This document shows, in pieces, positions 37,255 to 47,178 of a stretch of 64,000 nucleotides of DNA. The translations under genes and the position numbers were made by a program. The notes below the pieces were generated by a model. The model did no database searches, had not been told where the DNA came from, and was given only the letters and a program-made list of their open reading frames with translations. Positions within the stretch are counted from its first letter, which is position 1, and each line of letters begins with the position of its first letter. The stretch is from the NCBI RefSeq assembly GCF_013366925.1, contig NZ_JAALDK010000003.1, forward strand, positions 310,001 to 374,000, in the 5' to 3' direction. This stretch comes from Paraburkholderia youngii. Lineage in GTDB: Bacteria > Pseudomonadota > Gammaproteobacteria > Burkholderiales > Burkholderiaceae.

Positions 37255-38158
37255 AGAAACCTTAACAAAATGAACAAAGGGGCTGTTTACTCTCGATGAA
37301 TCCTGTTAACCTTTTCATTGTTTCGACGACGAAAAGGACATGGCTAAACCCATACTCGACGACGAACTTTGGGCACTCATTGAACCGTTACTGCCCCCTC
37401 CCAAACCAAGGCGAAGCCGTTATCCTGGGCGCAGGCCGCTCGATGATCGTGCGCTGCTCACTGGCATCCTATTCATCCTTCAGACAGGCCTGCGCTGGGA
37501 CCTGCTGCCACGCGAGATGGGCTGCGGCAGCGGCATGAGTTGCTGGCGCCGTCTGCGGGACTGGCAGGCTGCTGGCGTCTGGGACCGACTGCATGAAGTC
37601 CTGCTCGCCAGGCTGCGCGCGGCTGACCAGATTGACTGGTCGCGTGTCGTCGTCGATTCCTCCTCGATCCGCGCCGTGGGCGCAGGTCAAAAACGGGACC
37701 GAATCCCACGGACCGCGCGCGACCCGGTTCAAAGCACCACCTCATCACCGAAGCGCAGGGCATCCCGCTCGCGGTAATTCTCACGGGCGCCAACCGTAAC
37801 GATGTTACCCAGCTTCACCCACTGGTTGACGCCATCCCACCCATTGCTGGCAAGCGTGGCCGGCCGCTTTCGAAGCCCCGCATTGTTCAAGGCGATCGGG
37901 GCTACGATCACGACAAATACCGCCGTCCGCTACACGCAGCCGGCATCGCGACTGAAATCGCCCGACGCGGCGAGCCCCACGGCAGCGGACTGGGCAAAAC
38001 ACGCTGGGTGGTCGAGCGCACCATTTCGTGGCTTCATAACTTTCGACGACTGCGCATCCGCTTCGAACGTCTTGCATTCATCCATGAAGCCTTCATGAAA
38101 ATTGCCTGCTGCATCATCTGCTGGCGAAAGCTGAAGAACTCATTTTGTTAACGCCTCT
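37255..38158 (+). mobile_element. IS5-family element (IS427-like)
   Basis: About 0.9 kb with imperfect ends sharing TTAACAAAATGA (left copy at 37262, right copy ending about 38151). One transposase is encoded over two frames. Exact termini are uncertain by a few bases. Confidence 0.75.
37340..38151 (+). CDS. IS427-group transposase, two overlapping frames
   Basis: The first frame (37340-37777) gives MAKPILDDELWALIEPLLPP to VVVDSSSIRAVGAGQ. The second, shifted by -1, continues KTGPNPTDRARPGSKHHLI through DRGYDHDKYRRPL to WVVERTISWLHNF and ends at 38151. The shift lies at CAAAAAC around 37689, a slippery A5 run, and both halves are otherwise intact. This fits the programmed frameshift used by this IS group; a simple mutation is the alternative. 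Confidence 0.8.
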
Positions 38159-38253
38159 AACTCGACGTCGCAATGAACGCGGCAAGCATATCTGATGAAG
38201 TCGGGCCTGAACCCCGGACCGCCGACGCCCGTCGCCTAAGGCCCTTAAACCCG

Positions 38254-39270
38254 TCAACCGTCGCGGAAGATGAAGCTGTACGCGCTCAACGCCGGCACGC
38301 CGCCCAGGTGCGCATACAGCACGCGCGAGCCGGCCGGAAATTCGCCGTTACACACCTTGTCGATCATGCCGTGCATCGATTTTCCCTCGTACACCGGATC
38401 GGTCAGCATGCCTTCGAGCCGCGCGCACAAACGGATCGCCTCGAGCGTGCCGTCGTTGGGCAGACCGTATTCCGGACCGCCGTAGCGCTCGTCGAGCACG
38501 ATGTCCTTCGCGGTGATGTCGCGGCCCAGCTCGACGCTCTCGGCGGTCCGCTTCGCGATGCGCGTGATCTGCTCGCGCGTCTGCGCCGGTTTCGCCGAGG
38601 CGTCGATGCCGATCACCCGATCGGCGCGGCCGTCGGCGGCGAAACCGACGACCATGCCCGCTTGGGTGCTGCCCGTCACCGAGCACACGACGATGTAGTC
38701 GAATTTGAAGCCCAGTTCGGCTTCCTGCTGGCGCACCTCTTCGGCGAAGCCGACGAAGCCGAGCCCGCCCAGCGGATGATCTGAGCAGCCGGCCGGAATC
38801 GCGTACGGCTTGCGGCCGGCAGCGCGCACGCTGTCGAGCGCGTCTTCCCAGCTCTTGCGAAAGCCGATGTCGAAGCCGTCCGGCACGAGCCGCACGTCGG
38901 CGCCCATCATGCGCGACATCAGGATGTTGCCGACACGGTCGTACACCGCATCTGGGTAGTTGACCCAGCTCTCCTGCACGAGCACGCACTTCAGGCCCAG
39001 ATGCGCGGCAACCGCCGCGACCTGGCGCGTCTGGTTCGACTGGATGCCGCCGATCGACACGAGCGTGTCGCAGCCCTGCGCAAGCGCGTCGGGGATCAGA
39101 TATTCGAGCTTGCGGGTCTTGTTGCCGCCGAACGCGAGGCCGCTGTTGCAGTCCTCGCGCTTGGCATAAAGCTTGACCTTGCCGCCGAGATGCTCGCTCA
39201 GACGGTTGAGCGGCTGGATCGGCGTCGGCCCGAAGGTGAGCGAGTAGCGGGGGAAACGTTGCAGGTTCAT
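38254..39270 (-). CDS. acdS: 1-aminocyclopropane-1-carboxylate deaminase
   Basis: PLP enzyme that splits the plant ethylene precursor ACC into ammonia and 2-oxobutanoate, lowering ethylene in host tissue. 338 aa, the usual length, starting [20 protein letters not shown] after GGAG. The PLP lysine is in [12 protein letters not shown]. The tyrosine/glutamate of VYEGKSM and the leucine of [11 protein letters not shown], which distinguish true deaminases from D-cysteine desulfhydrases, are present. The usual divergent lrp-like regulator gene (acdR) is absent: an IS5 relic lies upstream. Confidence 0.95.
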   Translation of the reverse strand: MNLQRFPRYSLTFGPTPIQPLNRLSEHLGGKVKLYAKREDCNSGLAFGGNKTRKLEYLIPDALAQGCDTLVSIGGIQSNQTRQVAAVAAHLGLKCVLVQESWVNYPDAVYDRVGNILMSRMMGADVRLVPDGFDIGFRKSWEDALDSVRAAGRKPYAIPAGCSDHPLGGLGFVGFAEEVRQQEAELGFKFDYIVVCSVTGSTQAGMVVGFAADGRADRVIGIDASAKPAQTREQITRIAKRTAESVELGRDITAKDIVLDERYGGPEYGLPNDGTLEAIRLCARLEGMLTDPVYEGKSMHGMIDKVCNGEFPAGSRVLYAHLGGVPALSAYSFIFRDG

Positions 39271-39329
39271 CGGGGCTCCGTGGCGAGTGATTTCCGTGAG
39301 TTCATGGTAAGAGGCCAGTTCAAAGATGT

Positions 39330-39600
39330 GACTCCTCTCCTTTGAAAATGTTCCAGCAGATGAGCGAGCAAGCAAAAACTGACGAATGCTTGCTTGATAA
39401 TATGGCCGCGACGGTCGATGTCGATACGACGACGTCGGACGTTGCAGAGCCACGCGTGAGTCCGTGCTGCCAACCAGCGGAATTTGCTGAGACCGCTACC
39501 ATCTTCGGTTCTTCGTTGTCCAATCACTGGCTTTATGCCGCGATCATGCAAGTGTTGGCGATTTGTCGGTGTGGTAGTCGCGATCGCCGCAAATGACCGC
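39330..39600 (-). pseudogene. IS5-family transposase C-terminal relic upstream of acdS
   Basis: The minus strand reads [20 protein letters not shown], then [16 protein letters not shown] and [12 protein letters not shown]. These correspond to the C-terminal region LHxRGIKPVI/GLGKxRWVVERTFAWLH of IS427-group transposases, with several key residues lost. It begins about 60 bases before the acdS start codon. Confidence 0.72.
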
Positions 39601-40052
39601 GGGCCTACGAAATGTTCTGCCGCACGCGATGCGTCGGTTTTGGCCCGGATTTTCGCTGCCTTCGTCCGCAGTCCCTGCATTTTCGTCGTCATGTGTTCTG
39701 TACGTTTCGAATCCAGCGAGGCGGGCACCAGAAATAGTGCTACAGCCTTTTGACAGGTTTTTCTTGCTATCGCTCTCGGCGTCGACGGGCATCTTACGTG
39801 TTAAGGCGACGATGGGGCGCGGATGACATGCGCATCGGGAGTTACACTGTTTCCCATTTCGAACGATTGATCGTTTCGCTATGTGCGAATTGTCGCCTTA
39901 TCCACGGGCGCGGACCGAGAAGTCCGTGTTTTTGAATAGCCAGGGTATTCGTTTCAAGGTGTATTAACTCGGCAAGCCGCGCAATGCTGTTTGTGTTCGC
40001 TGGGCGATATGGCATAGTGCGGCTTACTCATCCTATCCAAAGGAAAACAAGC
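39601..40052. other. No gene recognised; contains hns upstream region
   Basis: The 39600-39730 part may extend the IS5 relic. The rest is AT-richer and probably holds the promoter of the H-NS gene. No defined signals. Confidence 0.35.
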
Positions 40053-40664
40053 ATGGCTACGCTGGAAGCCGTCCAGGCAAAAATCGCAAAGCTCCAAGCA
40101 CGGGTGGCAGTGTTAGAGAAGAGATATTCGGCAACAGCGATCGGGAAAATCCTCCGTATGCTGGAACAGCACTCTCTATCTATTGCTGATATTGAGGCGT
40201 CTTTGGGCAGGCGACCCGGCCGCGGACCCGGCGCGACCGCACCGGCCAAGCGGGAGGCATCGGCAACGAAGTACGCCGACCCAAAGACGGGGGCGAACTG
40301 GTCCGGTCGTGGCCGGGCACCGGCTTGGATCGCTAAGATAAAAGACCGCACCAAGTTCCTGGTGACGAACACTACGACGAACTCAACAGCGACTGCTCAG
40401 AAAACGCTTAAGTCTGAGAAGAAAGTAAAGGAGCCGCAGCCTCACATCTATCAGAACCCTAGGACAGGAGCGACTTGGAGCGGGCGTGGTCGTACGCCGT
40501 CGTGGATCGCAGGTGCCAGAGACCGCACGAAGTTCCTGATCTCCGCGGCCGAGACACCCGAAAATTCTCGAAAGGTGGCAAAAGCAGTCCATTCCAGCAA
40601 GACAGCTGCTCCGAAGAAAGCCGCAGGCAGGAAGGCAGCAACAAAAAAGCCGGCGGAGCAATAA
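40053..40664 (+). CDS. H-NS family nucleoid protein with two DNA-binding motifs
   Basis: 203-aa H-NS/MvaT-like xenogeneic silencer candidate. The N-terminal 50 residues (LEAVQAKIAKLQARVAVLEK) form the oligomerisation coiled coil. The DNA-binding motif occurs twice, around residues 72-91 (YADPKTGANWSGRGRAP) and 132-151 (YQNPRTGATWSGRGRTP), each followed by W-I and then DRTKFL. The tail is Lys/Ala-rich (AAPKKAAGRKAATKK), like histone H1. AAGGAAA precedes ATG 40053. Single-motif forms of about 100 aa are the norm. Confidence 0.9.
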   Translation: MATLEAVQAKIAKLQARVAVLEKRYSATAIGKILRMLEQHSLSIADIEASLGRRPGRGPGATAPAKREASATKYADPKTGANWSGRGRAPAWIAKIKDRTKFLVTNTTTNSTATAQKTLKSEKKVKEPQPHIYQNPRTGATWSGRGRTPSWIAGARDRTKFLISAAETPENSRKVAKAVHSSKTAAPKKAAGRKAATKKPAEQ

Positions 40665-41218
40665 GGCGTCGGAATACCTCAGCACCGGTGCGGGAAGAGC
40701 ACCTCGGAGACTGGTAGTGGCGCTTTGTCGGCTATCCTCTGGCGGAGGCGTGCATCGAATGGCTCGGCGAAGTCGACAGCTGCTGATGCAAACGTTGCGC
40801 CGCAAACGGCAGCAATCGTGAGTGCGCCTCTCAGATATATGTAGGAGACCCACGGGGCTGCGCGATATACCTCCGCAGCCCAGCGTTGTTCTTGCACTCG
40901 GCCGCAGTCCCTCCAATCGGGCGTCGTGCCAGTCTCCGACCCTATCCTTTGCAATTGCTCCGCGATGAGCGATTTGGCACATTCGCAATGGCGAATGCTG
41001 TCGTAGAACTGACCACCCGGTGGGTAGGGGTGGAAATGTGCTGGGCATCACTGATCAAAGGTCTAGCAGGATGCGGAAATACCCCCGCCCGGAATCGGCC
41101 TTCCACGATTTGAGCGCCCACCGTCTAAATCTTTCGCATTGTGCAATTTCAACGCGCATCAACCTTTTTAAAGCACTGTGAGGCCGGCTTCTGGCCTCAT
41201 TGCCGCCTTTTCCAGCCA
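40665..41218. other. No gene recognised; hairpin next to IS
   Basis: Short frames only. GAGGCC (41180-41185) pairs with GGCCTC (41193-41198) just past the end of the neighbouring transposase gene and may be its terminator or part of the IS end. Confidence 0.4.
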
Positions 41219-42316
41219 CTATGGGCGGATTTGTGCCAGGGATCGCATGCGCACGAGGTTATAGGCCGTCATGTTCAACACGAACATCTGGTCCACCTTC
41301 TTCAAGCCGCGCACCATCACCTGGCGCATGCGCCCTACGGTCTTGGCCCAGCCGAAACCTTGTTCGATCAACTTCCGCTTTTGCTGCGAAATGGCGTAGC
41401 CCGCGCTCGAGGCAATCGTATCGGGCACTGCCGAACGTCGCCCCGAGGCGTTTTGCGCAACGTGCGGTGTGACCTTCATCTGTTGGCACGCCTCGATGAA
41501 TTCCTGAGCGTTGTAACCCTTGTCTGCACCCAACGTAATTTCTACGTTCGGATCCTCTGCCGCTTGCCGCGCGTCGTGGATCATGATCTTGGCGGCTTCA
41601 CGCTCTGCATGCCCGTCGGCGCGTGTCACGCGCGCATTGACCACCAGGCCGTGCCGGTTATCGGTCAGCGTATGGCCCCTGTACCGCAATTCGCTGGCCG
41701 TTTTGCCTTTGCGATAGAGCTGCGCATCTGGATCGGTCCTCGACTGATGTGTCTCGTTGCTGCGTTTCTCGCCCTTGAAGTCGCCCGCGCCGCTACCATC
41801 GTTGTCCTGATCGTCACCGTTCTTGCGTACGAAGCTCTTGTGTCCGGCCCACGCCTGGATCAACGTGCCGTCCACGCTGAAATGCTCCCCCGAGAGCAGG
41901 CACTTCTTCTCGGCGATGGCCACTACGGCGTTGAAGAATTCGATCACGGCATCGTGCTTGATCAGACGCTCCCGGTTCTTCGTGAAGACCGTGGGCACCC
42001 ACACCTCGTCATCCATGGCCAGGCCGATGAACCAGCGAAACAGCAGGTTGTACTGCACCTGCTCCATGAGTTGGCGCTCCGAGCGGATGCTGTAAAGGAA
42101 CTGGATCAGCATGGCTCGCAGCAACTTCTCTGGCGCGATGCTCGGCCGTCCACCCTTTATGTCAGCTTCGTACATCCCCGCGAACAGTCGATCCATCTTC
42201 GCCAGCGCTTCGTTCGCCATCACGCGGATCGAACGCAACGGATGCGACTTGGGCACGAAGTCGTCGAGCTTGCGTACGGAAAACAAACTCTCGGTGAACG
42301 TGTCGGCGCCGCGCAT
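41219..42316 (-). CDS. IS5/IS1182-type DDE transposase (IS5-c)
   Basis: 365-aa complete transposase with an N-terminal DUF772-like domain (RPSIAPEKLLRAMLIQFLYS, then ERQLMEQVQYNLLFRWFIG) and a DDE domain (FSVDGTLIQAWAG, LGADKGYNAQEF, QGFGWAKTVGRM). No interruption found. The only intact copy of this type in the window. Confidence 0.9.
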   Translation of the reverse strand: MRGADTFTESLFSVRKLDDFVPKSHPLRSIRVMANEALAKMDRLFAGMYEADIKGGRPSIAPEKLLRAMLIQFLYSIRSERQLMEQVQYNLLFRWFIGLAMDDEVWVPTVFTKNRERLIKHDAVIEFFNAVVAIAEKKCLLSGEHFSVDGTLIQAWAGHKSFVRKNGDDQDNDGSGAGDFKGEKRSNETHQSRTDPDAQLYRKGKTASELRYRGHTLTDNRHGLVVNARVTRADGHAEREAAKIMIHDARQAAEDPNVEITLGADKGYNAQEFIEACQQMKVTPHVAQNASGRRSAVPDTIASSAGYAISQQKRKLIEQGFGWAKTVGRMRQVMVRGLKKVDQMFVLNMTAYNLVRMRSLAQIRP

Positions 42317-42558
42317 GATCTCCAGTGGGCAAGTGGTGGTTCATCTATCAACGCTTCACGAACTCTGCGCGATGACGTGTTTCAGCGGTACTTCAGCAAC
42401 CTGCTAGTGATGCCGCGGAGTGAAGGACGTAATGGCAGTTGCTTTAGAGAATGAAAGGGACTTCCCCGTCCCGAGGCTGCGGCGGAAGCCGCGAGTCGGC
42501 ATCAATGTGCCAGGATGAAGTTGCGAACGTTCATCGACACCAGCGAGAGGGGAAGTCC
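42317..42558. other. IS junction between IS5-c and IS110-b
   Basis: Non-coding ends of the two neighbouring elements plus a small patch of unidentified DNA. Confidence 0.4.
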
Positions 42559-43584
42559 ATGGCTATTATCACTGTCGGAATCGATCTTGCCAAGAATGTA
42601 TTTGCCGTTCACGGTGTGGACGAGACCGGTAAGGCGATGCTGATCAAGCCGCGTGTTCCGCGCGATCAGCTGGCGACGTTGATCGCACAGTTGCCTGCGT
42701 GCCTCATTGGCATGGAAGCGTGCTCCGGCGCGCATCACTGGGCCCGCATGTTCCAGCGGCACGGCCATACGGTCAAGCTCATGGCGCCCAATCTTGTCGC
42801 GCCTTATCGCATGTCGGGCAAGCGCGGCAAGAACGACGCGGCGGATGCTGCTGCAATCTGCGAAGCGGTGACGCGCCCGAGCATGCGTTTTGTGCCGCTG
42901 AAGGACGAACATCAGCAGGCAACGCTTTGCCTGCATCGGACACGACAAGGTTTCGTCGAAGAGAGGACAGCGACCTACAACCGGTTGCGAGGCCTGCTCT
43001 GGGAATTCGGCGTGGTGCTGCCACAGAGCCCGGACAAATTGCGCAGGTACATCACGGAACATCTGGACACATTGCCTGGCTGGGCAAAGCGCAGTATCAG
43101 CGATCTGCTTGAGCATGCCGGCCATATCGAGGATCGCCTGCTCGAATACGACCGTGCGATCGCTGAGATCGCGCGTGAGGACGCGCGTAGCAAGAGGCTG
43201 ATGCAGTTGCGCGGCATCGGCCCAACCACGGCAAGTGCGCTGCTCGCCAGTATTGGTGCCGGGCACGACTTCAGAAACGGCCGACAGGTGGCAGCCTGGA
43301 TCGGACTTACGCCCGGTCAATATAGCAGCGGCGGTAAGGCGCGGCTGGGCAGCATTACGAAAGCAGGTGACGCCTATCTGCGCGGCCTGCTGGTCAACGG
43401 TGCCCGCGCTGTCATTGCTAACCTCGGCGAGAAACAGGATCGCTTCAGCCGATGGGCCCGAACCCTAGTCGAGCGCCGGGGCTACTGGCGGGCAGCCATC
43501 GCGATAGCCGCAAAGAACGCGAGATTGGCGTGGGCTGTGCTGAAATATGGTGATGACTTCAAGCTCGAACCAGTGGCAGACTGA
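42559..43584 (+). CDS. IS110-family transposase (IS110-b)
   Basis: 341-aa intact DEDD transposase. RuvC-like start TVGIDLAKNVFAVHGVD, ACSGAHHWAR, and KNDAADAAAICEA; C-terminal LRGIGPTTASALLASIG, then AWIGLTPGQYSSGGKARLG and KAGDAYLRGLLVNGAR. GAGGGGAAG precedes the ATG. Followed by several hundred bases of non-coding IS end (to about 43900). The family uses a bridge-RNA-like non-coding region for target choice; its limits were not determined here. Confidence 0.9.
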   Translation: MAIITVGIDLAKNVFAVHGVDETGKAMLIKPRVPRDQLATLIAQLPACLIGMEACSGAHHWARMFQRHGHTVKLMAPNLVAPYRMSGKRGKNDAADAAAICEAVTRPSMRFVPLKDEHQQATLCLHRTRQGFVEERTATYNRLRGLLWEFGVVLPQSPDKLRRYITEHLDTLPGWAKRSISDLLEHAGHIEDRLLEYDRAIAEIAREDARSKRLMQLRGIGPTTASALLASIGAGHDFRNGRQVAAWIGLTPGQYSSGGKARLGSITKAGDAYLRGLLVNGARAVIANLGEKQDRFSRWARTLVERRGYWRAAIAIAAKNARLAWAVLKYGDDFKLEPVAD

Positions 43585-43920
43585 CTCCGATTCGAGGCTG
43601 TCGGCCAACCTGCAACGGGAAACGGGCGCAGACATCATGAGCACATAGAAACGATCACTTTGCACTGCCAGCGGTGATGTGAAGCGGGTTGGACCCGCGC
43701 GGAGCGTACCTGAATAACACGGCGGGGATATCCATTCCCGGCTAGAGAATGAGGCCTCTGCGCGCGTCTTTCATCAGGGTCCGGACCATTGGTCCAACAT
43801 GACCGGTTGTAGAACCGCAGTCCTTCACCTTCTCACACGCACCAGCGCGGCATTGCAGCATGTATCAACAGCGAACCTCGATTGAGCTTGTGCTCAACGG
43901 GGAAGCCCTTGTAGCGTGTT
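43585..43920. other. IS110-b 3-prime non-coding end
   Basis: GC-rich sequence with short inverted repeats, without coding frames. Candidate site for the non-coding RNA/attachment region of IS110-b. Confidence 0.35.
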
Positions 43921-43929
43921 ATGCACTTT

Positions 43930-44280
43930 TGTTAAGGGCTGAAATTGGATGAGCATAGTACGGGGAATACGACGAAACGCAAGTCAGCGAGGGTCTCGGC
44001 CGATCGCCCGTAGTGTTTGGCCAGCCTGTGGAAGCCGGTGAGCCAGCCGAAGATGCGGTCGACTACCCCCGCGCGTGGCAACAAGACAAAGCCTGCTTCG
44101 CCTCCGGCAGCATGATGACCTGTAGCCCGATTCTTCGAGTGCAGTCTGCGCAGGTCCTTCGCCGATGTATCCTTGGTCGGGGCCATCTTGTCAGTTTGGC
44201 CCTGTGGCCTGCTGAAGGGCGATCGCGTTGGACGAGGCGGCGCTTGAGCGCTTTTTTCCGCCGCAGTCGTTGAGTCCACC
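43930..44280 (-). pseudogene. IS5-a transposase relic (copy 2)
   Basis: Minus-strand GEAGFVLLPRAGVVDRIFGW, then HRLAKHYGRSAETLADLRFV: a diverged C-terminus of the IS5-a transposase (compare KKGFVLLPRRWVVERSFGW). N-terminal two thirds missing or scrambled. Confidence 0.8.
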
Positions 44281-44427
44281 GGATGCCCAATCGACCGCGC
44301 CGTGAGCTCGGTAGGAGAGGCGTGCGTCGTCTAGGAGCCCGTAGACTGTAGCTGGTTTGCATACAGTAGATGCGATGGGCAACGGACTGTCAGTCGCGCA
44401 GCGCCAGCCCCCCGGGGCGAGAAGCTG

Positions 44428-44772
44428 TTGATCGATTGCTCGGGCCAGAGGCTCGGCATCGTCGATCCACACCGGCGAGATCTGCGGACGGAGCTATTCG
44501 TCGCGACGCTCGCCGCATCAATCGACACTTATGCGAAATCACCTAGCCCAACCAGCTCAGAGCGTCACCGGGCGTATGCGACGTCCGGCGTCGCGCTGGG
44601 CTTTACAAACGAGCCGGTGCAACAGTTGCCTCGGTCCTTGTCGACAGCTGCGGGCGAGGCCGGGCGCGGAAAGCGGCTCTTTCACGATTTCCGATTATCG
44701 TCGGATCACACGATAGCCTGTGCCAGGTGCCACACGCTGCCAACCGGTGGAGTAGATGGAAAAAGGGCTTAG
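44428..44772 (+). pseudogene. Cytochrome-c peroxidase (MauG family) fragment
   Basis: The C-terminal part of this frame, EPVQQLPRSLSTAAGEAGRG-KRLFHDFRLSSDHTIACARCH, matches the N-terminus of di-haem cytochrome-c peroxidase/MauG proteins, including the first CxxCH haem site. It stops after GGVDGKRA and the remaining 250 or more residues are absent; an IS110 element follows. No signal peptide remains. IS5-a debris lies on both sides. Confidence 0.7.
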
Positions 44773-44887
44773 TCGGGCGTCGGCGCTCAGCGGGGGCGAT
44801 TAGAGGGTGTTAGATCCTATGCAGCAGGAAGGCCGGCGAGCTGATCCGTAAAATCAGCTTGTCAACGCTTGCTCAAAGGAGAGCATC

Positions 44888-46018
44888 ATGCACACACAAC
44901 AGGTCTCCACACCGTGCGCCGAGGAAATTGTACTGGCGGTGTCGCTTGAGCTCGCAATGGCGAAGTGGAAAGTTGCGCTGCATGATGGCCGCCGCGATCG
45001 GCCAGCCGTGCATACGGTCACGCAGCCACAGGCCACATCACGTCTGCAGGCGGTGCTGTCCCTGATTGAACAGCACCGGCAGAAATGGGCGTTGCCGGCT
45101 GAACTACGGATTGTCGTAAGCTATGAGGCCGGCCAAGACGCGTTCTGGATCTATCGTGCCTTGCAAGCTCGCGGGATCGAATATTATGTCGTCGATCCCG
45201 CGAGCATCCCTGTTGAGCGCCAGAAGCGGCGCGCCAAGACGGACCGGCTGGATGTAATCAGGCTGGTCATCAACCTGCGTGCGTGGCTGCATGGTGAACG
45301 CGATCGCATGCGCGCGATCCGTGTGCCGTCACTGCAGGATGAGGCGTCGCGCCACGTGATACGCGATCGTGGGCAACTGCAGAAGGAAGTCCTGCAACAC
45401 CGGGATCGCATGCGCAAGCTACTGGTCACGCTCGGTTGCTGGGGTGAAGTCGACAGCCGGAAGTTCGCCGCACGTCTGGCACGCGGTGACGTACGGCGCC
45501 ACGACGGTATGCCACTGCCACTGGAACTGCAGCAACGGCTGCTGCGCGAATGCGAACGACTGGCGCTCGTCGAGCAGCAACTGGCGACACTGGAGAAGGA
45601 GCGGCTCGAGAGTCTCCCCGAGTCCGCGCGCGAGCGAATCGATCGCCTCACACGCCTGAGCGGCATTGGGGCCGTTGGTGGCTCGCGACTGGCACTGGAG
45701 CTGTTCTGGCGGCAGTTTAGCAACCGTCGCCAGGTCGGCGCTTGCGTGGGCCTCGCGCCTCAGCCTTACGACAGTGGTGAGAGCCAGGTCGACCAGGGCA
45801 TCAGCAAGCAAGGCAATCGGCGAGTGCGGGCACTACTGATCGAGATGGCATGGTCGTGGATCCGTTACCAGCCAGACAGCGTCCTGACGCATTGGTTCTC
45901 GCAGCGAACAGCAGGCACGGGTCCCAATCGTCGCGGTCGCACGACGTCTCGCGATTGCACTATGGCGGTACTTAAAGGACGGCGTAGTTCCCGAAGGAGC
46001 ATGATTGAAGCACCGTAG
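44888..46018 (+). CDS. IS110-family transposase (IS110-c), C-terminus probably frameshifted
   Basis: 376-aa IS110-type protein with VSLELAMAKWKVALHDGR, VSYEAGQDAFWIYRAL, KTDRLDVIRLV and C-terminal LSGIGAVGGSRLALELF, then GISKQGNRRVRALLIEMAW. The last 35 residues in this frame are atypical. The other frame reads VPIVAVARRLAIALWRYLKDG, then VVPEGA and a stop, as expected for the family, so one base was lost or gained near 45905-45925. AAAGGAGAG precedes the ATG. Confidence 0.8.
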   Translation: MHTQQVSTPCAEEIVLAVSLELAMAKWKVALHDGRRDRPAVHTVTQPQATSRLQAVLSLIEQHRQKWALPAELRIVVSYEAGQDAFWIYRALQARGIEYYVVDPASIPVERQKRRAKTDRLDVIRLVINLRAWLHGERDRMRAIRVPSLQDEASRHVIRDRGQLQKEVLQHRDRMRKLLVTLGCWGEVDSRKFAARLARGDVRRHDGMPLPLELQQRLLRECERLALVEQQLATLEKERLESLPESARERIDRLTRLSGIGAVGGSRLALELFWRQFSNRRQVGACVGLAPQPYDSGESQVDQGISKQGNRRVRALLIEMAWSWIRYQPDSVLTHWFSQRTAGTGPNRRGRTTSRDCTMAVLKGRRSSRRSMIEAP

Positions 46019-46319
46019 ATCAGTAGCGCGAACGATAAATCTGTAACGCGGGAGCAAGCGAATACAGTCTGAAGTGAACATGCCCGTAAAAGTGTCGGGT
46101 TGCTCCACGCAACCGACTCGTTAGATGGGGCATGTTCCCGATGCTGAATACGGCGTAACGCGCATGCAGGATGAGGCTGGTATCAAGCCAGCGGATAGAA
46201 GGTGGTGAGACGTCAAGTCTCACGAGCGCAAGAACCGGCTTCAGACCATCGCGGCTGACTGGCAATACAAACCGTTCGTTCTGTGATGCAGCGGAAGGAC
46301 TTACACATCAGTCGAGAAG
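46019..46319. other. IS110-c 3-prime end and junction
   Basis: Non-coding IS end. No gene recognised. Confidence 0.35.
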
Positions 46320-47162
46320 TTAGCTCGATAAGGGCTTGACAAACGACTGCTCATAGAAGGCACTTTTGCTAAGGGTTGCAAAGTGAACGAGCATAAGCAC
46401 GGAGAACACGACGAAGTGCAAGCCGGCCAGAGTTTCGGGCAATCGCTCGTAGTCTCTTGCCAGTCGGCGGAAGCGGTTGAGCCAGCCGAAGCTGCGCTCG
46501 ACCACCCAGCGGCGCGGCAACAGCACGAACCCCTTTTTCGCCTCCGGCAGCTTGATGACCTGAAGTTCAATCCCCTCGTCAAGCGCCGCCTGTGCGGGCT
46601 CTTCGCCGGTATATCCCTGATCCGCGAACGCCACCTTGACCGTCTGGCCCGTGGCCTGCTGAACCTGACGCGCCAGTTCTCCAACCTGCGCGCGCTCCTG
46701 CTCGTTGGCCGGCGTCACATGCACCGCGAGAAGTTGTCCCAACGTGTCCACCGCCATATGTACCTTGCTGCCTTTCTTGCGCTTGTACCCGTCGTAGCCT
46801 GCGCGTGCGCCGCTTTCGCACGTCGACAGCAGCGTACGGCCATCGAGGATGACCGCGCTGGGTTGACCACGGCGATCCTGGGCGACCCGGATGATCGAGC
46901 GCAAATCGCTCACCATGGCCTCGAAGCAGCCCGCCTGAATCCAGCGTTGCGTCTGCTGGTAGATCAACTCCCATGGCGGAAAGTCATTGGGCAACAAACG
47001 CCATGGGGCACCCGCACGTACGATCCAGCGCAGCGCGTTGAACATCTCGCGCAGTTCGTAGCGGCGCTGCAGTGCGTCCTTGTTCATCAAGGTCAGATAC
47101 GGAGCGGCGAAGTACCACTCTTCATCCGATACATCCGTTGGGTACGGCCTGCGTTTTTTCAT
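46320..47162 (-). CDS. IS5-a transposase, copy 3
   Basis: 280-aa DDE transposase closely related to the copy at 15894: YPTDVSDEEWYFAAPYLTLM, LDGRTLLSTCESG, FADQGYTGEEPAQAALDEG, VVERSFGWLNRFRRLARDYE. The C-terminal tail SAFYEQSFVKPLSS is not seen in relatives because the 3-prime IS end is truncated at about 46360. Its 5-prime end continues beyond an inserted IS5-b to 48390. Confidence 0.85.
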   Translation of the reverse strand: MKKRRPYPTDVSDEEWYFAAPYLTLMNKDALQRRYELREMFNALRWIVRAGAPWRLLPNDFPPWELIYQQTQRWIQAGCFEAMVSDLRSIIRVAQDRRGQPSAVILDGRTLLSTCESGARAGYDGYKRKKGSKVHMAVDTLGQLLAVHVTPANEQERAQVGELARQVQQATGQTVKVAFADQGYTGEEPAQAALDEGIELQVIKLPEAKKGFVLLPRRWVVERSFGWLNRFRRLARDYERLPETLAGLHFVVFSVLMLVHFATLSKSAFYEQSFVKPLSS

Positions 47163-47178
47163 TCCGCCAGGATACTAG

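Noticed and set aside
39271..39390. Sigma-54 promoter for acdS
   Set aside because: TGGCCTCTTACCATGA lacks the GC at the required distance; no other GG-N10-GC was found in the leader.
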